NCBI GenBank assembly: GCA_017397805.1
Contig: JAFQHW010000021.1
Coordinates: 1 to 33,089, forward strand
DNA length: 33,089 nucleotides
From: Clostridia bacterium
Lineage (GTDB): Bacteria > Bacillota > Clostridia > Oscillospirales > CAG-382
Reading direction: 5' to 3'
The translations under genes were made by a program, and so were the position numbers. Below the pieces are notes generated by a model. That model saw only the letters and a program-made list of their open reading frames with translations, did no database searches and was not told the origin of the DNA. Every line of letters starts with the position of its first letter. Position 1 is the first letter of the stretch. Of the stretch, positions 6,675-16,219 are shown in pieces.

Positions 6675-7541
6675 GTGTTTGCGGATACTGTATTTGAGTA
6701 CGGAGTAAAAGGAAGCGAGCTTTCCTCTATGAAGGTGGGCGGAGAGGTATACCGAGTATGCCGTCCCAAGAGTATAGAGGAGCTTTGCGCCGTAATTGCA
6801 GAACTTAACGAAAAAAACGAAGAATATATTGTTTTGGGTAACGGAAGCAACGTTATATTTACCGATAAGGGTTACCGCGGGACGGTTGTGCTTACGGAGA
6901 ATTTAAAAAGCGTTACTTCTACCGATAACGGCTACGTGGCAGAGGCGGGGGTTATGCTGTCCTCTTTAAGCTACAAAGCCGCTAAGGACGGATTTTCAGG
7001 CTTGGAGTTTGCCTACGGTATCCCCGGCACTGTAGGCGGCGGCGTGTATATGAACGCAGGCGCTTACGGCGGCGAGATGAAGGACGTGCTTACTAAAATA
7101 ATCTGCTGCGACAAGGCGGGACGTATCACCGAGCTTGATTCAGCTCAAGCAAAGCTTTCTTACCGACACAGTCTGTTTATGGAAAAAGAACTTTACATAT
7201 TGGCGGCGGAGTTCGCATTGCAAAAAGGCAACCCCCGTGAGATAACCGAAAAAATGGAAGAGAACATGGGTAAAAGATGCTCTAAACAACCCCTTGAATA
7301 TGCAAGCTGCGGCAGTACCTTTAAAAGACCCGAAGGATATTTTGCAGGCGCACTTATAGAGCAAAGCGGTCTCAGAGGCTATTCCGTAGGCGGGGCACAG
7401 GTGTCGGAAAAGCATTGCGGATTCGTGATAAACCGCGGAGAAGCTACCGCAAGCGACGTTATTGAGCTTATAGAGTATATAAAATCCACGGTGCTTGAGA
7501 AAACGGGGGTAGAGCTTCAAACGGAGGTAGAAATTTACTGA
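6675..7541 (+). CDS. murB: UDP-N-acetylenolpyruvoylglucosamine reductase (MurB)
   Basis: 288 residues. MurB reduces enolpyruvyl-UDP-GlcNAc with NADPH through bound FAD to make UDP-MurNAc, the second committed step of peptidoglycan precursor synthesis, in the cytoplasm. The FAD-binding part has LGNGSNVIFTDKGYRG and the pyrophosphate loop YGIPGTVGGGVYMNAGAYGG. The C-terminal domain has YRHSLF, the proton-donor serine segment CGSTFKRPEGYFAGALIEQ and the distal HCGFVINRGEATASDV. The length fits the short type II enzyme of Firmicutes. The start is the GTG at 6675 behind GGGAGA. It overlaps whiA by one base (TGATG), so the two are translationally coupled. MurA, the preceding enzyme, is encoded at 20266. 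Confidence 0.96.
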   Translation: MFADTVFEYGVKGSELSSMKVGGEVYRVCRPKSIEELCAVIAELNEKNEEYIVLGNGSNVIFTDKGYRGTVVLTENLKSVTSTDNGYVAEAGVMLSSLSYKAAKDGFSGLEFAYGIPGTVGGGVYMNAGAYGGEMKDVLTKIICCDKAGRITELDSAQAKLSYRHSLFMEKELYILAAEFALQKGNPREITEKMEENMGKRCSKQPLEYASCGSTFKRPEGYFAGALIEQSGLRGYSVGGAQVSEKHCGFVINRGEATASDVIELIEYIKSTVLEKTGVELQTEVEIY

Positions 7542-8224
7542 TGTCGGTGTCGCTGGAGATAAAAGAGTTTTTGATAAACGATATAGAGCGCCGCAAGGAT
7601 TGCTGTAAGGAATCTTTTGATAAAGGGCGCAAGGGCGAGATATACAAGGAGCGGTGCCCTGCTTGCCGTTCCTCCTTCGTGGGCGGCGTGTTCGTGGGGT
7701 TCGGCTCCGTTACCGACCCCGAAAAGGCGTTCCATTTGGATATGCGCCTATCCGTTCCCTTGGCGGACAAGCTTTGCGCCATGTTGACGGAGGAGTCTAT
7801 AGAGCCGCACCGCCACAGCTTAAAGGGCGGCAAGGAACGGATTTACTATAAGGTCAGCTCCGCTATCGGCGATTTTTTGACCTATATAGGCGCCACGCGC
7901 TTTGCCTTGACGGTAATGGAAAAAGAGGTATATAACAGCGTGAAGTTTAAGGAGAACAGAGAAGCAAACGCGGTTATAGCAAACCTTGACAGACTTGCAA
8001 CGGCGGCGGCGGAGCAGATGCTCAGCATAAGCGCGCTTAAAAAAAGCGGTGTGCTGGAAAGTCTGCCCGAAGAACTTAAAGAAACCGCAAGACTTAGGGA
8101 AGCAAACCCCGATATGTCGCTGGCGGAGCTGTGTCAGCAGTTTAATCCGCCCATAAGCAAATCGGGACTTAACCACAGATTAAAACGCTTAAACGAGGAA
8201 GCGAAGAAGATAAAAGAGCAATAG
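7541..8224 (+). CDS. whiA: WhiA-type DNA-binding protein, short form
   Basis: 227 residues, versus about 310-320 for typical WhiA. The LAGLIDADG-like half keeps one repeat, with FVGGVFVGFGSVTDPEKAFH (residues about 46-65). The C-terminal helix-turn-helix block is intact: NREANAVIANLDRLATAA, LPEELKETARLREANPDMSL and ISKSGLNHRLKRL. The first LAGLIDADG repeat of usual WhiA is missing. The N-terminus has RKDCC, then CPAC 20 residues later, a possible four-cysteine cluster. WhiA links cell division, chromosome behaviour and, in actinobacteria, sporulation. The usual neighbours rapZ and yvcK between murB and whiA are absent. Identification as WhiA is firm from the C-terminal half; the function of the short form is not. 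Confidence 0.87.
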   Translation: MSVSLEIKEFLINDIERRKDCCKESFDKGRKGEIYKERCPACRSSFVGGVFVGFGSVTDPEKAFHLDMRLSVPLADKLCAMLTEESIEPHRHSLKGGKERIYYKVSSAIGDFLTYIGATRFALTVMEKEVYNSVKFKENREANAVIANLDRLATAAAEQMLSISALKKSGVLESLPEELKETARLREANPDMSLAELCQQFNPPISKSGLNHRLKRLNEEAKKIKEQ

Positions 8225-8271
8225 TAGCCAAAGAATTGTAATCCGGATTCGGATTATAATACTTTGGCTAC
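8224..8271. promoter_or_regulatory. Long hairpin between whiA and dnaE
   Basis: GTAGCCAAAG plus AATTGTAATCCG (8224-8245) pairs with CGGATTATAATA plus CTTTGGCTAC (8250-8271), a 22-bp stem with two mismatches. It begins on the last base of the whiA stop codon and is followed by the dnaE ribosome site. There is no T-tract, so it looks more like an RNA processing or stabilising element, or a protein site, than a terminator. Confidence 0.7.
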
Positions 8272-8290
8272 ACAGAAAGGCGGTGGGAAT

Positions 8291-11200
8291 ATGGCGTTTA
8301 CGCATTTGCATTTGCATACTGAATACAGCTTGCTGGACGGAGAATGCCGTATTGACCGCCTACCCGATGCCGTCCTTGCCGCAGGGCAAGGTGCGGTTGC
8401 CATAACCGACCACGGCAATCTGTACGGTGCGGTGGATTTCTACCGCGCTTGCAAAAAGAAGGGCGTAAAGCCCATTATCGGCTGTGAAATGTACGTAGCG
8501 CCTAAAAGCCGTACGGATAAAACCTACAGCAGCGTTATGTACCATCATTTGGTGCTTCTTTGCAAGAACAACGAAGGCTATAAAAATTTAATGAAGCTTA
8601 ATACCGATGCCTTTCTGAACGGTTTTTATATGAAGCCGAGGACGGATATGGATACCCTGCGCCGTCACAGTGAGGGACTTATTGCCCTCTCCGCTTGCTT
8701 GTCGGGCAGTATCCCCTCTGCAATTCTGGCAGACGATATGGCTAGTGCAGAAAGGGAGGCAAAGGCACTTAAAGGCATATTCGGCAACGATTTTTATTTG
8801 GAGCTTCAGCGCCACGGACTTGAAGAGCAGACTAAGGTGAACAACGCGCTTTTGGCGCTGGCCTCCAAGCTTTCCGTCCCCATAGTGGCTACCAACGACG
8901 TGCATTATTTGACAAAAGCCGATGCGCTTACTCAAAAGCTTCTTATGTGTATCCAGATGGGCAAGACCATGTCTGACGAGGACGTAGGCTTTTCCACTGA
9001 GGAGTTTTATTTGAAATCTACGCAGGAGATGGAAGCGATTTTTAGCGACCTGCCTCAAGCTATAGAGAACACCGGCCGTATAGCGGATATGTGCAACGTG
9101 GAATTTGAGTTCGGCGTAATGCACTTGCCGAAATACGCACCGCCCGCCCCCTACGATAGCTACGGCTACTTGGAAAAGCTGTGCATGGACGGCTTTAAAG
9201 AATATTTTAAGGCGGGTATTATAAAAGGAAATAAGGGAAAATATATAGATAGACTGTCCTTGGAGCTTAGCATTATCAGCTCCATGGGATTTGTGGATTA
9301 TTACCTTATCGTTTGGGATTTCGTGCGGTACGCAAAGTCCAAAAATATCCCCGTAGGGCCGGGAAGAGGCTCCGGTGTCAGCTCCTTAGCGGCATACTTC
9401 TTGGGGATAACCGGTGTTGACCCCATTGAAAACGAACTGCTTTTTGAGCGTTTTCTTAATCCGGAGAGGGTTTCCATGCCCGATTTTGATATAGACTTCT
9501 GCGACGAGCGACGGGGAGAGGTAATCGACTACGTGGCACGCAAATACGGCGAGGACCACGTGGCGCAGATTATAAACTTCGGTACCCTTGCTTGCCGTCA
9601 GGCTGTCCGCGACGTGGGCAGAGCGTTGGGAATGCCCTACGCCCGCGTGGACGAGGTGGCAAAGCTTATACCCCGCAGTATAGGAATCGGCGTGGACGAG
9701 GCGTTGGCTTCGGGCAAGGAACTGCGGGAGCGATATAAGCTAGACAATACGGTAAAAACTTTAATAGACTACGCAAAAGCCTTGGAGGGCAGACCGCGCA
9801 ATATAAGCCAGCACGCTTCAGGTGTGGTGGTTGCGGATAAGCCTTTGACGGAGTATTTGCCCTTGGCTACTTCTACGGGTTCGATACTTACCCAGTTCCC
9901 TATGAATACCGTGGCAGATTTGGGGCTTTTGAAGATAGATTTTTTGGGGCTCAGATTCCTTACTGTTATAGATAAGGCTTGCCGTCAGGTGGCGGAGAGG
10001 GTGAAAGGCTTCAGCGCCGAAACCATCCCCTTTGATGACGAGGCTACCTATAAAATGCTGAGCGACGGTCAGGGAGTAGGACTTTTTCAGTTGGAAAGCG
10101 AGGGTATGTGCGCTTTGCTTGGGCGCATTTCTCCCCGATGCCTTGACGATATTACCGTGGCAATATCCCTTTACCGTCCCGGCCCCGCTAAATTTATAGA
10201 CAGCTATTTGGAAAACAGAAAGAACCCCGATGCCATAAGCTACGGCTCTCCCGAACTTGAGGAGGTGCTTAGCAGTACCTACGGGTGTATGATATACCAG
10301 GAGCAGGTGATGCGTATCTGCGTTCTCGTGGCGGGGTATTCCTACGGACGGGCAGATATGGTGCGCCGTGCCATGGCAAAGAAGAAGCCTGATGAAATGG
10401 CAAAGGAGCGCGCAAGCTTCGTAGAGGGTGCGGCAAGCAAAGGAATGGCAAGGGATAAGGCAGAGGAGCTTTTTGACAGCATAGCCGGCTTTGCATCCTA
10501 CGCTTTTAACAAAAGCCACGCGGCGGCTTATGCGGTGCTTGCATACCGCACCGCTTATTTAAAATGCCATTACCCCAAGGAATATATGGCTTCTCTTTTA
10601 AACTCCGTGCTTGGCGATAACGGCAAAATGCGCTTGTACCGTCAGGAGTGTCAACGGATGGGGTTTGATATTTTACCTCCCGACGTTAATAAAAGCGTGG
10701 ACTTTTTCTCCGTGGAGGAGGAGGGTATCCGCTTCGGTCTTGCGGGCATAAAAAACGTCGGCAAGGCGTTTGCGGCAAAGCTTGCGGCGGCAAGAGAAAG
10801 CGGCGGAAAATTTAAAAGCTTTGAGGATTTTCTGGTGCGCGTTCAGGGCGGAGGAACTTCCCGTATGACGGAGGCGATGGTGCGTTGCGGTGCCATGGAT
10901 TCCTTCGGTAAAGCGAGAAGCGTTATGGTTGGCGCTCTCGACAGCTCGGGAGATAAGCTTTACCATATAAGAAACGCGCGGTCTGCAGGGCAGATAGGAC
11001 TTTTTGAAAGCCTTGGGGATGAAAGCGGAGATATACGGCTTGATTATCCCGATCTGCCCGAATACGACAGACGGCAAATGCTTGAAGACGAAAAGGCTCT
11101 TACGGGCATATACCTTACGGGGCATCCCTTGGCAGAGTATGCCGAGAGCGCTAAGGCGATGGGCGCCATCGATACGGTGGCGTTGACCGAAAGGTATAAA

Positions 11201-11722
11201 AACGGCACCCTTAAAGAGGGGCAAAACCTCAGCCTTTTGGGTATGGTCACCTCTAAAACACAAAAGGTAACGAAAAACGGCGGAGTAATGGCGTTTTGCG
11301 GCTTTGAGGATATGTTCGGTGAAACGGAACTTATCGTGTTCCCCAAAACATTGGAGCAGTACGCCCCCTTGCTTTTGGAGGGGAAGGTGCTTTTAGTCAG
11401 CGGTGAGCTGAGCGTGCGTGAGGCTTACGACGATGACAGTGAGGACGAGATAAAGCTTATCCTTAAATCGGCACAGCTACCCGACGTAAAGACCGACGAC
11501 CTGTATATAAAGGTCACGGAAGGGAATATAAGCCGCTTGGATAAGGCTATGGCTGAGATAGAACGTCGGTACGGCAACGGCAGAGTGCGTATTTATTATC
11601 AGCAAACGGGCAAGCTGTATTCCCCCAAGGGTGTTACCTGTAACCCCGACGGCACTTTACTCACCGCATTAAGGCGGATCATGGGTGAGGAGAACGTTGC
11701 TTTAAAGAAAAGGAGCGATTAA
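8291..11722 (+). CDS. dnaE: DNA polymerase III alpha subunit, DnaE type
   Basis: 1143 residues, the usual DnaE length. The PHP domain opens with FTHLHLHTEYSLLDG (residues 3-17). The polymerase palm carries GPGRGSGVSSLAAYFLGITG and the catalytic aspartates in PDFDIDF (397-403). HASGVVVA, the FQLESEGM motif and the KSHAAAYAVLAYRTAYLK segment follow. The C-terminus holds a helix-hairpin-helix region and an OB-fold (about 990-1070). There is no internal 3'-5' exonuclease domain, so it is DnaE, not PolC. The ATG at 8291 follows AGAAAGGCGGTGGG; an in-frame TTG at 8264 lies inside the hairpin and is unlikely. Firmicutes pair DnaE with PolC at the fork, DnaE extending primers. Confidence 0.96.
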   Translation: MAFTHLHLHTEYSLLDGECRIDRLPDAVLAAGQGAVAITDHGNLYGAVDFYRACKKKGVKPIIGCEMYVAPKSRTDKTYSSVMYHHLVLLCKNNEGYKNLMKLNTDAFLNGFYMKPRTDMDTLRRHSEGLIALSACLSGSIPSAILADDMASAEREAKALKGIFGNDFYLELQRHGLEEQTKVNNALLALASKLSVPIVATNDVHYLTKADALTQKLLMCIQMGKTMSDEDVGFSTEEFYLKSTQEMEAIFSDLPQAIENTGRIADMCNVEFEFGVMHLPKYAPPAPYDSYGYLEKLCMDGFKEYFKAGIIKGNKGKYIDRLSLELSIISSMGFVDYYLIVWDFVRYAKSKNIPVGPGRGSGVSSLAAYFLGITGVDPIENELLFERFLNPERVSMPDFDIDFCDERRGEVIDYVARKYGEDHVAQIINFGTLACRQAVRDVGRALGMPYARVDEVAKLIPRSIGIGVDEALASGKELRERYKLDNTVKTLIDYAKALEGRPRNISQHASGVVVADKPLTEYLPLATSTGSILTQFPMNTVADLGLLKIDFLGLRFLTVIDKACRQVAERVKGFSAETIPFDDEATYKMLSDGQGVGLFQLESEGMCALLGRISPRCLDDITVAISLYRPGPAKFIDSYLENRKNPDAISYGSPELEEVLSSTYGCMIYQEQVMRICVLVAGYSYGRADMVRRAMAKKKPDEMAKERASFVEGAASKGMARDKAEELFDSIAGFASYAFNKSHAAAYAVLAYRTAYLKCHYPKEYMASLLNSVLGDNGKMRLYRQECQRMGFDILPPDVNKSVDFFSVEEEGIRFGLAGIKNVGKAFAAKLAAARESGGKFKSFEDFLVRVQGGGTSRMTEAMVRCGAMDSFGKARSVMVGALDSSGDKLYHIRNARSAGQIGLFESLGDESGDIRLDYPDLPEYDRRQMLEDEKALTGIYLTGHPLAEYAESAKAMGAIDTVALTERYKNGTLKEGQNLSLLGMVTSKTQKVTKNGGVMAFCGFEDMFGETELIVFPKTLEQYAPLLLEGKVLLVSGELSVREAYDDDSEDEIKLILKSAQLPDVKTDDLYIKVTEGNISRLDKAMAEIERRYGNGRVRIYYQQTGKLYSPKGVTCNPDGTLLTALRRIMGEENVALKKRSD

Positions 11723-11724
11723 AT

Positions 11725-12393
11725 ATGGCTTTTATAAATAAAGGTCAGGAAAAGGATACGAGATATTCACGCATTGCCCCCATATGCAAGGCGCTTTGGG
11801 TGTTTTTCAGGGTGCTTTCATATATATCGGGCATTTTGGTAGGACTTTTGGGCGTTATGGCGGTGGTGCTTATTTTCGTTAACGTAACCGCCGAGGAGAT
11901 GCTGTTCACCCCTTATATGAAGGTGGTGGAGGAAGGCGGAGTTCGGATGTTTGACGTGCGCTTAGGCAACGGTGTTGAGGTGTTCCGCCCCTATGACGAT
12001 GTAGCTATGACCAGCATCAAGGGTGCGGTTTACGCAGGACTGTTCAGCCTTATGGCGGCACTTGCGGTTTGTATGCCCGTGTTCCATTTTTTGTCTAAGC
12101 TTATGAAGAACGTATCTGCGGGGAAGGTGCTGGTGCCCGATAACGCCAACTCCGTTAACTACATAGGGCTTTCCATTATGGTGGGCAACCCCATAGTACT
12201 TCTTATAAACAGATTCTTCAATTATAAGCTTATCAGCTATTTCGTGCAAGATATAAAACTGGAGTTTGATTTCGGCATAGACCTTTTCGGCTTCATTTTA
12301 GGCTTGCTTATTATAGTTATCGGCACGATCTACGGCTACGCCTGTACCTTGCACAAGGAAGAAATGGCGCTTGTTTTAAGGGACAGTGATTAG
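11725..12393 (+). CDS. Four-helix membrane protein (DUF2975-like)
   Basis: 222 residues with four hydrophobic segments: about 29-52, 100-122, 148-165 and 185-205. A soluble loop (about 53-98) lies between the first two. The arrangement and a VSAGKVLVPDNANSVNYIG stretch between helices 2 and 3 resemble DUF2975 proteins, but the assignment is from memory of the pattern only. Its ATG lies 2 nt after the dnaE stop with AAGGAG inside the dnaE end, and the PBP gene follows 14 nt later, so it is in the same transcription unit. No function can be assigned. Confidence 0.75.
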   Translation: MAFINKGQEKDTRYSRIAPICKALWVFFRVLSYISGILVGLLGVMAVVLIFVNVTAEEMLFTPYMKVVEEGGVRMFDVRLGNGVEVFRPYDDVAMTSIKGAVYAGLFSLMAALAVCMPVFHFLSKLMKNVSAGKVLVPDNANSVNYIGLSIMVGNPIVLLINRFFNYKLISYFVQDIKLEFDFGIDLFGFILGLLIIVIGTIYGYACTLHKEEMALVLRDSD

Positions 12394-12407
12394 AAAGGCG
12401 GTCCATC

Positions 12408-15020
12408 ATGGAAGAAAAAGATTTAAAAAATACGCCCGATGAGGGCAATAAAAAAGGCCTGTTCGGCAAGGTTGCCAAAATGGGCGCGGCATATCCTTTG
12501 CAGGTGGCACTTTACGCGTTGTACAAGGTTATAACCTGGATAATAAACATAGTGCTTACGGTGCTTTTGGTAGGCGTAATATCCGCGGCAGTAGTCTGCG
12601 CCGCCTTCATTATTTACATCAAAAGCTATATCGACCCTAACTTTACGGGCCTCGACAATCTGGAATTCGACAGCAGTCTTTCCACCACCATAAGCTATCT
12701 TGACGAAGACGGTGTTGAGGTTGCCTTCGACAGCCTCGCGGGTACGGAGAACCGTTCCTGGGCGGATTATGACGAGATACCCAAAGACCTTATTAACGCT
12801 TATATAGCCATAGAGGATAAGCGCTTTTGGGACCATCCCGGTGTAGACTATCGCCGTACCGCCAACGCGGTTTTAAACTTCGTTGCTTCTACGGGGGATA
12901 AATCCGGCGGCTCTACCATAACCCAACAGCTTATAAAGAATGTTTCCGGCGACGATGAAGCTACCATACAGCGTAAGGTGCAGGAGATACTGAGGGCTAT
13001 TTCCGTAACCAAGCAGTACAGCAAACAGCAGGTTATGGAGATGTACCTTAATACCATATTCCTATCTCAAAACTGCTACGGTGTTAAGACCGCGGCAATG
13101 GAATATTTCGGCAAGGAGCTTTCGGAGCTTAATTTGGTGGAATGTGCCGCCCTTGCAAGTATCCCTAAGTCTCCTACCAAGTACGACCCCGCAAGAAACC
13201 CCCAGCATAATCTTGAACGCAGAAATTTGGTTCTTGACCAGATGTTAGAGCAGGGACTTATCAGCGAGGCGGAGCATAAGACCTACTACAACGCACAGCT
13301 TGAGCTTAATACGGACAGCGAAGCGGAAGAAAGCGAAAGCAACCACAACTACTTCGTAGATGCGCTTATTGAGCAGGTAACGTCCGATCTGTGCGACGAG
13401 TTCGGCTACGATAAGGCTACCGCTACCCGTTATCTGTATTCGGGCGGTCTTACTATCGTCACCACCATGGATCCTATGATACAGCAGTCCATGGAAACCG
13501 TGTTTACGGAAACGAGCCACGATTATTTGTATCTGCAAGGTGAAACCGTCGTGGGTAACAAGGGCGTAATCCCTCAGGCGGCAATGGTTATTATGGCGCC
13601 CGAAAGCGGTGACGTTTTGGGTATAGTCGGCGGCAGAGGCGAAAAGAAGGGTAATCTCGGCTTTAACCGCGCCACCCAAAGCCGCCGTCAGTGCGGTTCT
13701 TCCATCAAGCCCTTATCCCTTTATACCCTTGCGGTCGAGGAAGGACTTATTACGGCGGGTACGGCGGTGGACGACGTGCCTACCATGAAGAACGATGACG
13801 ATAATTATTGGCCTACCAATATGCCCAACAGATTTTACGGACTTATTGACGTTAACTTTGCGGTTATCAAATCCCTTAACACCATACCCGTAAAATTGGT
13901 AAATCAGCTTACGCCCCAAAAATGCTTTGACTTCTTGCAGGATACCTTGGGATTTTACAGCATCGTAGAGGCTCAGCAGGTGGGCGGCGCGATCTACTCC
14001 GACGTGGCGCTGGCACCCTTGGCGCTGGGCGGCTTTACCTACGGTGTTACCGTTTTGGAGATGACGCAGGGCTATTGTATGCTTGCCAACAACGGCACTA
14101 CTTCCGACGCCCGTCTTTACAGTCAGATAAAGGACAGCAAGGGCATTATAATCATAGATAACGCTCCCAAGCATAAATTGGCGGTAAGCGAAGACAGCGC
14201 CTTCGTAATGACGGGTATGCTTATGAACGTTGTGGAGCAGGCAGGCGCTACCGGTACCCGCGTTACCGTGGACGATAAGTACGGCATAGAGGTTGCGGCA
14301 AAAACCGGTTCAACCAACGATGACCGTGACAGATATTTTATGGCTTACACCCCCGAATACGTGGGCGGTGTTTGGTTTGGCTACGATAACAACAAAGCGC
14401 TAAGCGGTTTCCTTTATAACCCCGCACTGAGCCTTTGGGACAGAACCTTTGACCAGATCTACGGCAATCTTGAGGCTAAGGGCGTGGAATACGTTAAGGA
14501 ATTCGACCGTCCCCGTGACGTTATAGAGGTGGAATATTGCGCCGTATCCGGCAAGTTGGCTACGGATTCTTGCCATAGAGATATTTATTATTACGACAAC
14601 GCAAGCAACAAGTTTACGGGCAGTGCCGTAACCAAGGGATATTTCGTTATAGGCACACAGCCTACGGAAAAGTGCGATTGCCATATAGACGTTAAGTACG
14701 ACCGCAAAACTCAGGCTATTTGCTTTGACGGTTGTAATTGCCCCGAAAAGGACTTGATTACCGTGTCCTTCAGGCTTAATAACGAGCGTTCCTTCGACTC
14801 TTACGTGGCAGTACTTGACGGCGACTGTATATACAAGGATATACCCGACGATTACGTGTTCCCCACCAACAAAAAGCTGCCTTATTTTGCTAATTTGTAT
14901 CCTGACGGAACCTATTTCGGTTACGTGGGCGGCAGTGCCCTTCCTCGCAACCGCGTGTGCATAGAGCACTACAACAAAGACGAGGAAGAGGACAAAAAAA
15001 CCGAAGAATCGGAGGATTAA
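12408..15020 (+). CDS. Class A penicillin-binding protein (PBP1A/1B type)
   Basis: An 870-residue bifunctional cell wall synthase: one N-terminal transmembrane helix (about 45-70), an extracellular glycosyltransferase (GT51) domain and a transpeptidase domain. GT51 shows the catalytic glutamate in IEDKRFWDHPGVD (Glu136), GGSTITQQLIKN and the later YLNTIFLSQNCYG. The transpeptidase has SSIK (nucleophile Ser431), SLN (489-491) and KTGS (632-635). A cysteine-rich C-terminal extension (about 715-790) and an acidic Lys/Glu tail (EEEDKKTEESED) follow. It polymerises lipid II and cross-links peptidoglycan outside the membrane. Its stop is 4 nt before the next start. Confidence 0.95.
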   Translation: MEEKDLKNTPDEGNKKGLFGKVAKMGAAYPLQVALYALYKVITWIINIVLTVLLVGVISAAVVCAAFIIYIKSYIDPNFTGLDNLEFDSSLSTTISYLDEDGVEVAFDSLAGTENRSWADYDEIPKDLINAYIAIEDKRFWDHPGVDYRRTANAVLNFVASTGDKSGGSTITQQLIKNVSGDDEATIQRKVQEILRAISVTKQYSKQQVMEMYLNTIFLSQNCYGVKTAAMEYFGKELSELNLVECAALASIPKSPTKYDPARNPQHNLERRNLVLDQMLEQGLISEAEHKTYYNAQLELNTDSEAEESESNHNYFVDALIEQVTSDLCDEFGYDKATATRYLYSGGLTIVTTMDPMIQQSMETVFTETSHDYLYLQGETVVGNKGVIPQAAMVIMAPESGDVLGIVGGRGEKKGNLGFNRATQSRRQCGSSIKPLSLYTLAVEEGLITAGTAVDDVPTMKNDDDNYWPTNMPNRFYGLIDVNFAVIKSLNTIPVKLVNQLTPQKCFDFLQDTLGFYSIVEAQQVGGAIYSDVALAPLALGGFTYGVTVLEMTQGYCMLANNGTTSDARLYSQIKDSKGIIIIDNAPKHKLAVSEDSAFVMTGMLMNVVEQAGATGTRVTVDDKYGIEVAAKTGSTNDDRDRYFMAYTPEYVGGVWFGYDNNKALSGFLYNPALSLWDRTFDQIYGNLEAKGVEYVKEFDRPRDVIEVEYCAVSGKLATDSCHRDIYYYDNASNKFTGSAVTKGYFVIGTQPTEKCDCHIDVKYDRKTQAICFDGCNCPEKDLITVSFRLNNERSFDSYVAVLDGDCIYKDIPDDYVFPTNKKLPYFANLYPDGTYFGYVGGSALPRNRVCIEHYNKDEEEDKKTEESED

Positions 15021-15024
15021 GCCA

Positions 15025-15762
15025 ATGGAAGCGGCGAAGGACGACTGTGTTGTATTAGCCATAAAGTTGGGCGAAGGAGTAATGCGTGCAGGTGGCGAGA
15101 CCTACAGGGCAGAGGAGTGTTGTGAGCGTGTTTTAAGCGCTTGCGGTGCCTCCGAAATAAGCGTAGTGGCTTTCCCTACGGCGATATTGATAAGCGCGGA
15201 CGTGGACGGTGCTCATAGGACGGAGATAGTTTCCATAAAGCACAGAAGCGTGGACCTTAAAAAAATTGAGGAGTACAACGGTATTTCCCGTATGGTTGCG
15301 GAGGGGAAGATGGGCGTTGATAAAGCTCTCGCTGCTATCAGAAGCTCTGACAAGGAAAGACCTTTCCTCTCCATAGCGTTTACTGCTCTTGCCGCAGGCT
15401 TTTTTGCATTCGTATTCAACGGCGGTGTATGGGATTTTCTCCCAACCTGCCTGATAACTTTTATAGCTACGGCTTTCAAGCACTGCGCAGACCGTTTGCT
15501 CACCTTGAATTTTTTATCGACTATGGGAAGCAGTATGATCGTAACGGCGCTGGCACGGTTTACGGTTGCGGCTTTTCCCGTCTGCAGTCAAGAGGCGATG
15601 ATCGTAGGCGGAATTATATCTATGCTGCCGGGACTTGCTCTTACCAATTCCTTGAGAGATACCATAAGCGGCGATTTTATATCGGGCGCCGCCAGGATGT
15701 TTGAAGCCCTCGTTACCGCTATAGTTCTTGCCGCAGGGGTAGCGATAGTGCTGTCTTTTTAG
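15025..15762 (+). CDS. Threonine/serine exporter family, ThrE N-terminal type (YjjP-like)
   Basis: 245 residues of the DUF1212/ThrE family (PF06738). A cytoplasmic first half contains LGEGVMRAGGETYRAEECCERV (about 13-34) and VDKALAAI, followed by four or five membrane helices with LPGLALTNSLRDTISGDFIS near residues 195-214. With the next gene it forms the split version of ThrE, as in the E. coli YjjP/YjjB pair, where two proteins make one exporter. The substrate could be threonine/serine or a dicarboxylate; sequence does not decide. GGAGG lies inside the end of the PBP gene, so translation is probably coupled. Confidence 0.88.
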   Translation: MEAAKDDCVVLAIKLGEGVMRAGGETYRAEECCERVLSACGASEISVVAFPTAILISADVDGAHRTEIVSIKHRSVDLKKIEEYNGISRMVAEGKMGVDKALAAIRSSDKERPFLSIAFTALAAGFFAFVFNGGVWDFLPTCLITFIATAFKHCADRLLTLNFLSTMGSSMIVTALARFTVAAFPVCSQEAMIVGGIISMLPGLALTNSLRDTISGDFISGAARMFEALVTAIVLAAGVAIVLSF

Positions 15763-15772
15763 GGGGGCGGAT

Positions 15773-16219
15773 ATGGAATACGTTGGTATAATAGTTGCGG
15801 CGGCAGTAGCAGTTGCCTTTTATGCGCTAAGCGTGCGCTCCAGTCTTAAAAATGCCCTTATATCAGGGATTTTAGGCGGCACAAGCTATGGATTTTACTT
15901 GCTCTTGAGCAATTACGTTAATCCTATAACTTCGGTGTTTTTTGCAACACTTACAGGATGTTTAAGCGCAGAGCTGGCAGCAAGATGGGCAAAAACCCCC
16001 GCAACGGTATTTTCAATTCCCGTAATTATACCGTTGGTGCCGGGACTGATGCTGTATAACACTATGCTGAAGTTTGGGCAAGGAGATACAGCCGGCGGCG
16101 GGAAAGGCGTGGTAGATACTTTGATTTTGGCAGGCGGTATGTCCCTTGCGGTAACCTTGGCAACCCTTATTGCAAAGCTGATAACCGCTATAGGAAAACG
16201 AATAGAACAGAAAAAATAA
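15773..16219 (+). CDS. Threonine/serine exporter family, ThrE C-terminal type (YjjB-like)
   Basis: 148 residues, almost entirely four or five membrane helices, of the ThrE_2 family (PF12821). The conserved block VFSIPVIIPLVPGLMLYNTML lies at about residues 80-100. It is the partner half of the preceding gene, separated by 10 nt, with GGGGGCGG as ribosome site. The pair is expected to work as a single transporter. The long terminator at 16219-16293 ends this transcription unit. Confidence 0.87.
   Translation: MEYVGIIVAAAVAVAFYALSVRSSLKNALISGILGGTSYGFYLLLSNYVNPITSVFFATLTGCLSAELAARWAKTPATVFSIPVIIPLVPGLMLYNTMLKFGQGDTAGGGKGVVDTLILAGGMSLAVTLATLIAKLITAIGKRIEQKK

Noticed and set aside
8236..8260. 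Promoter for dnaE (TTGTAA and TATAAT)
   Set aside because: The spacing is only 13 nt; the TATAAT is part of the hairpin arm.
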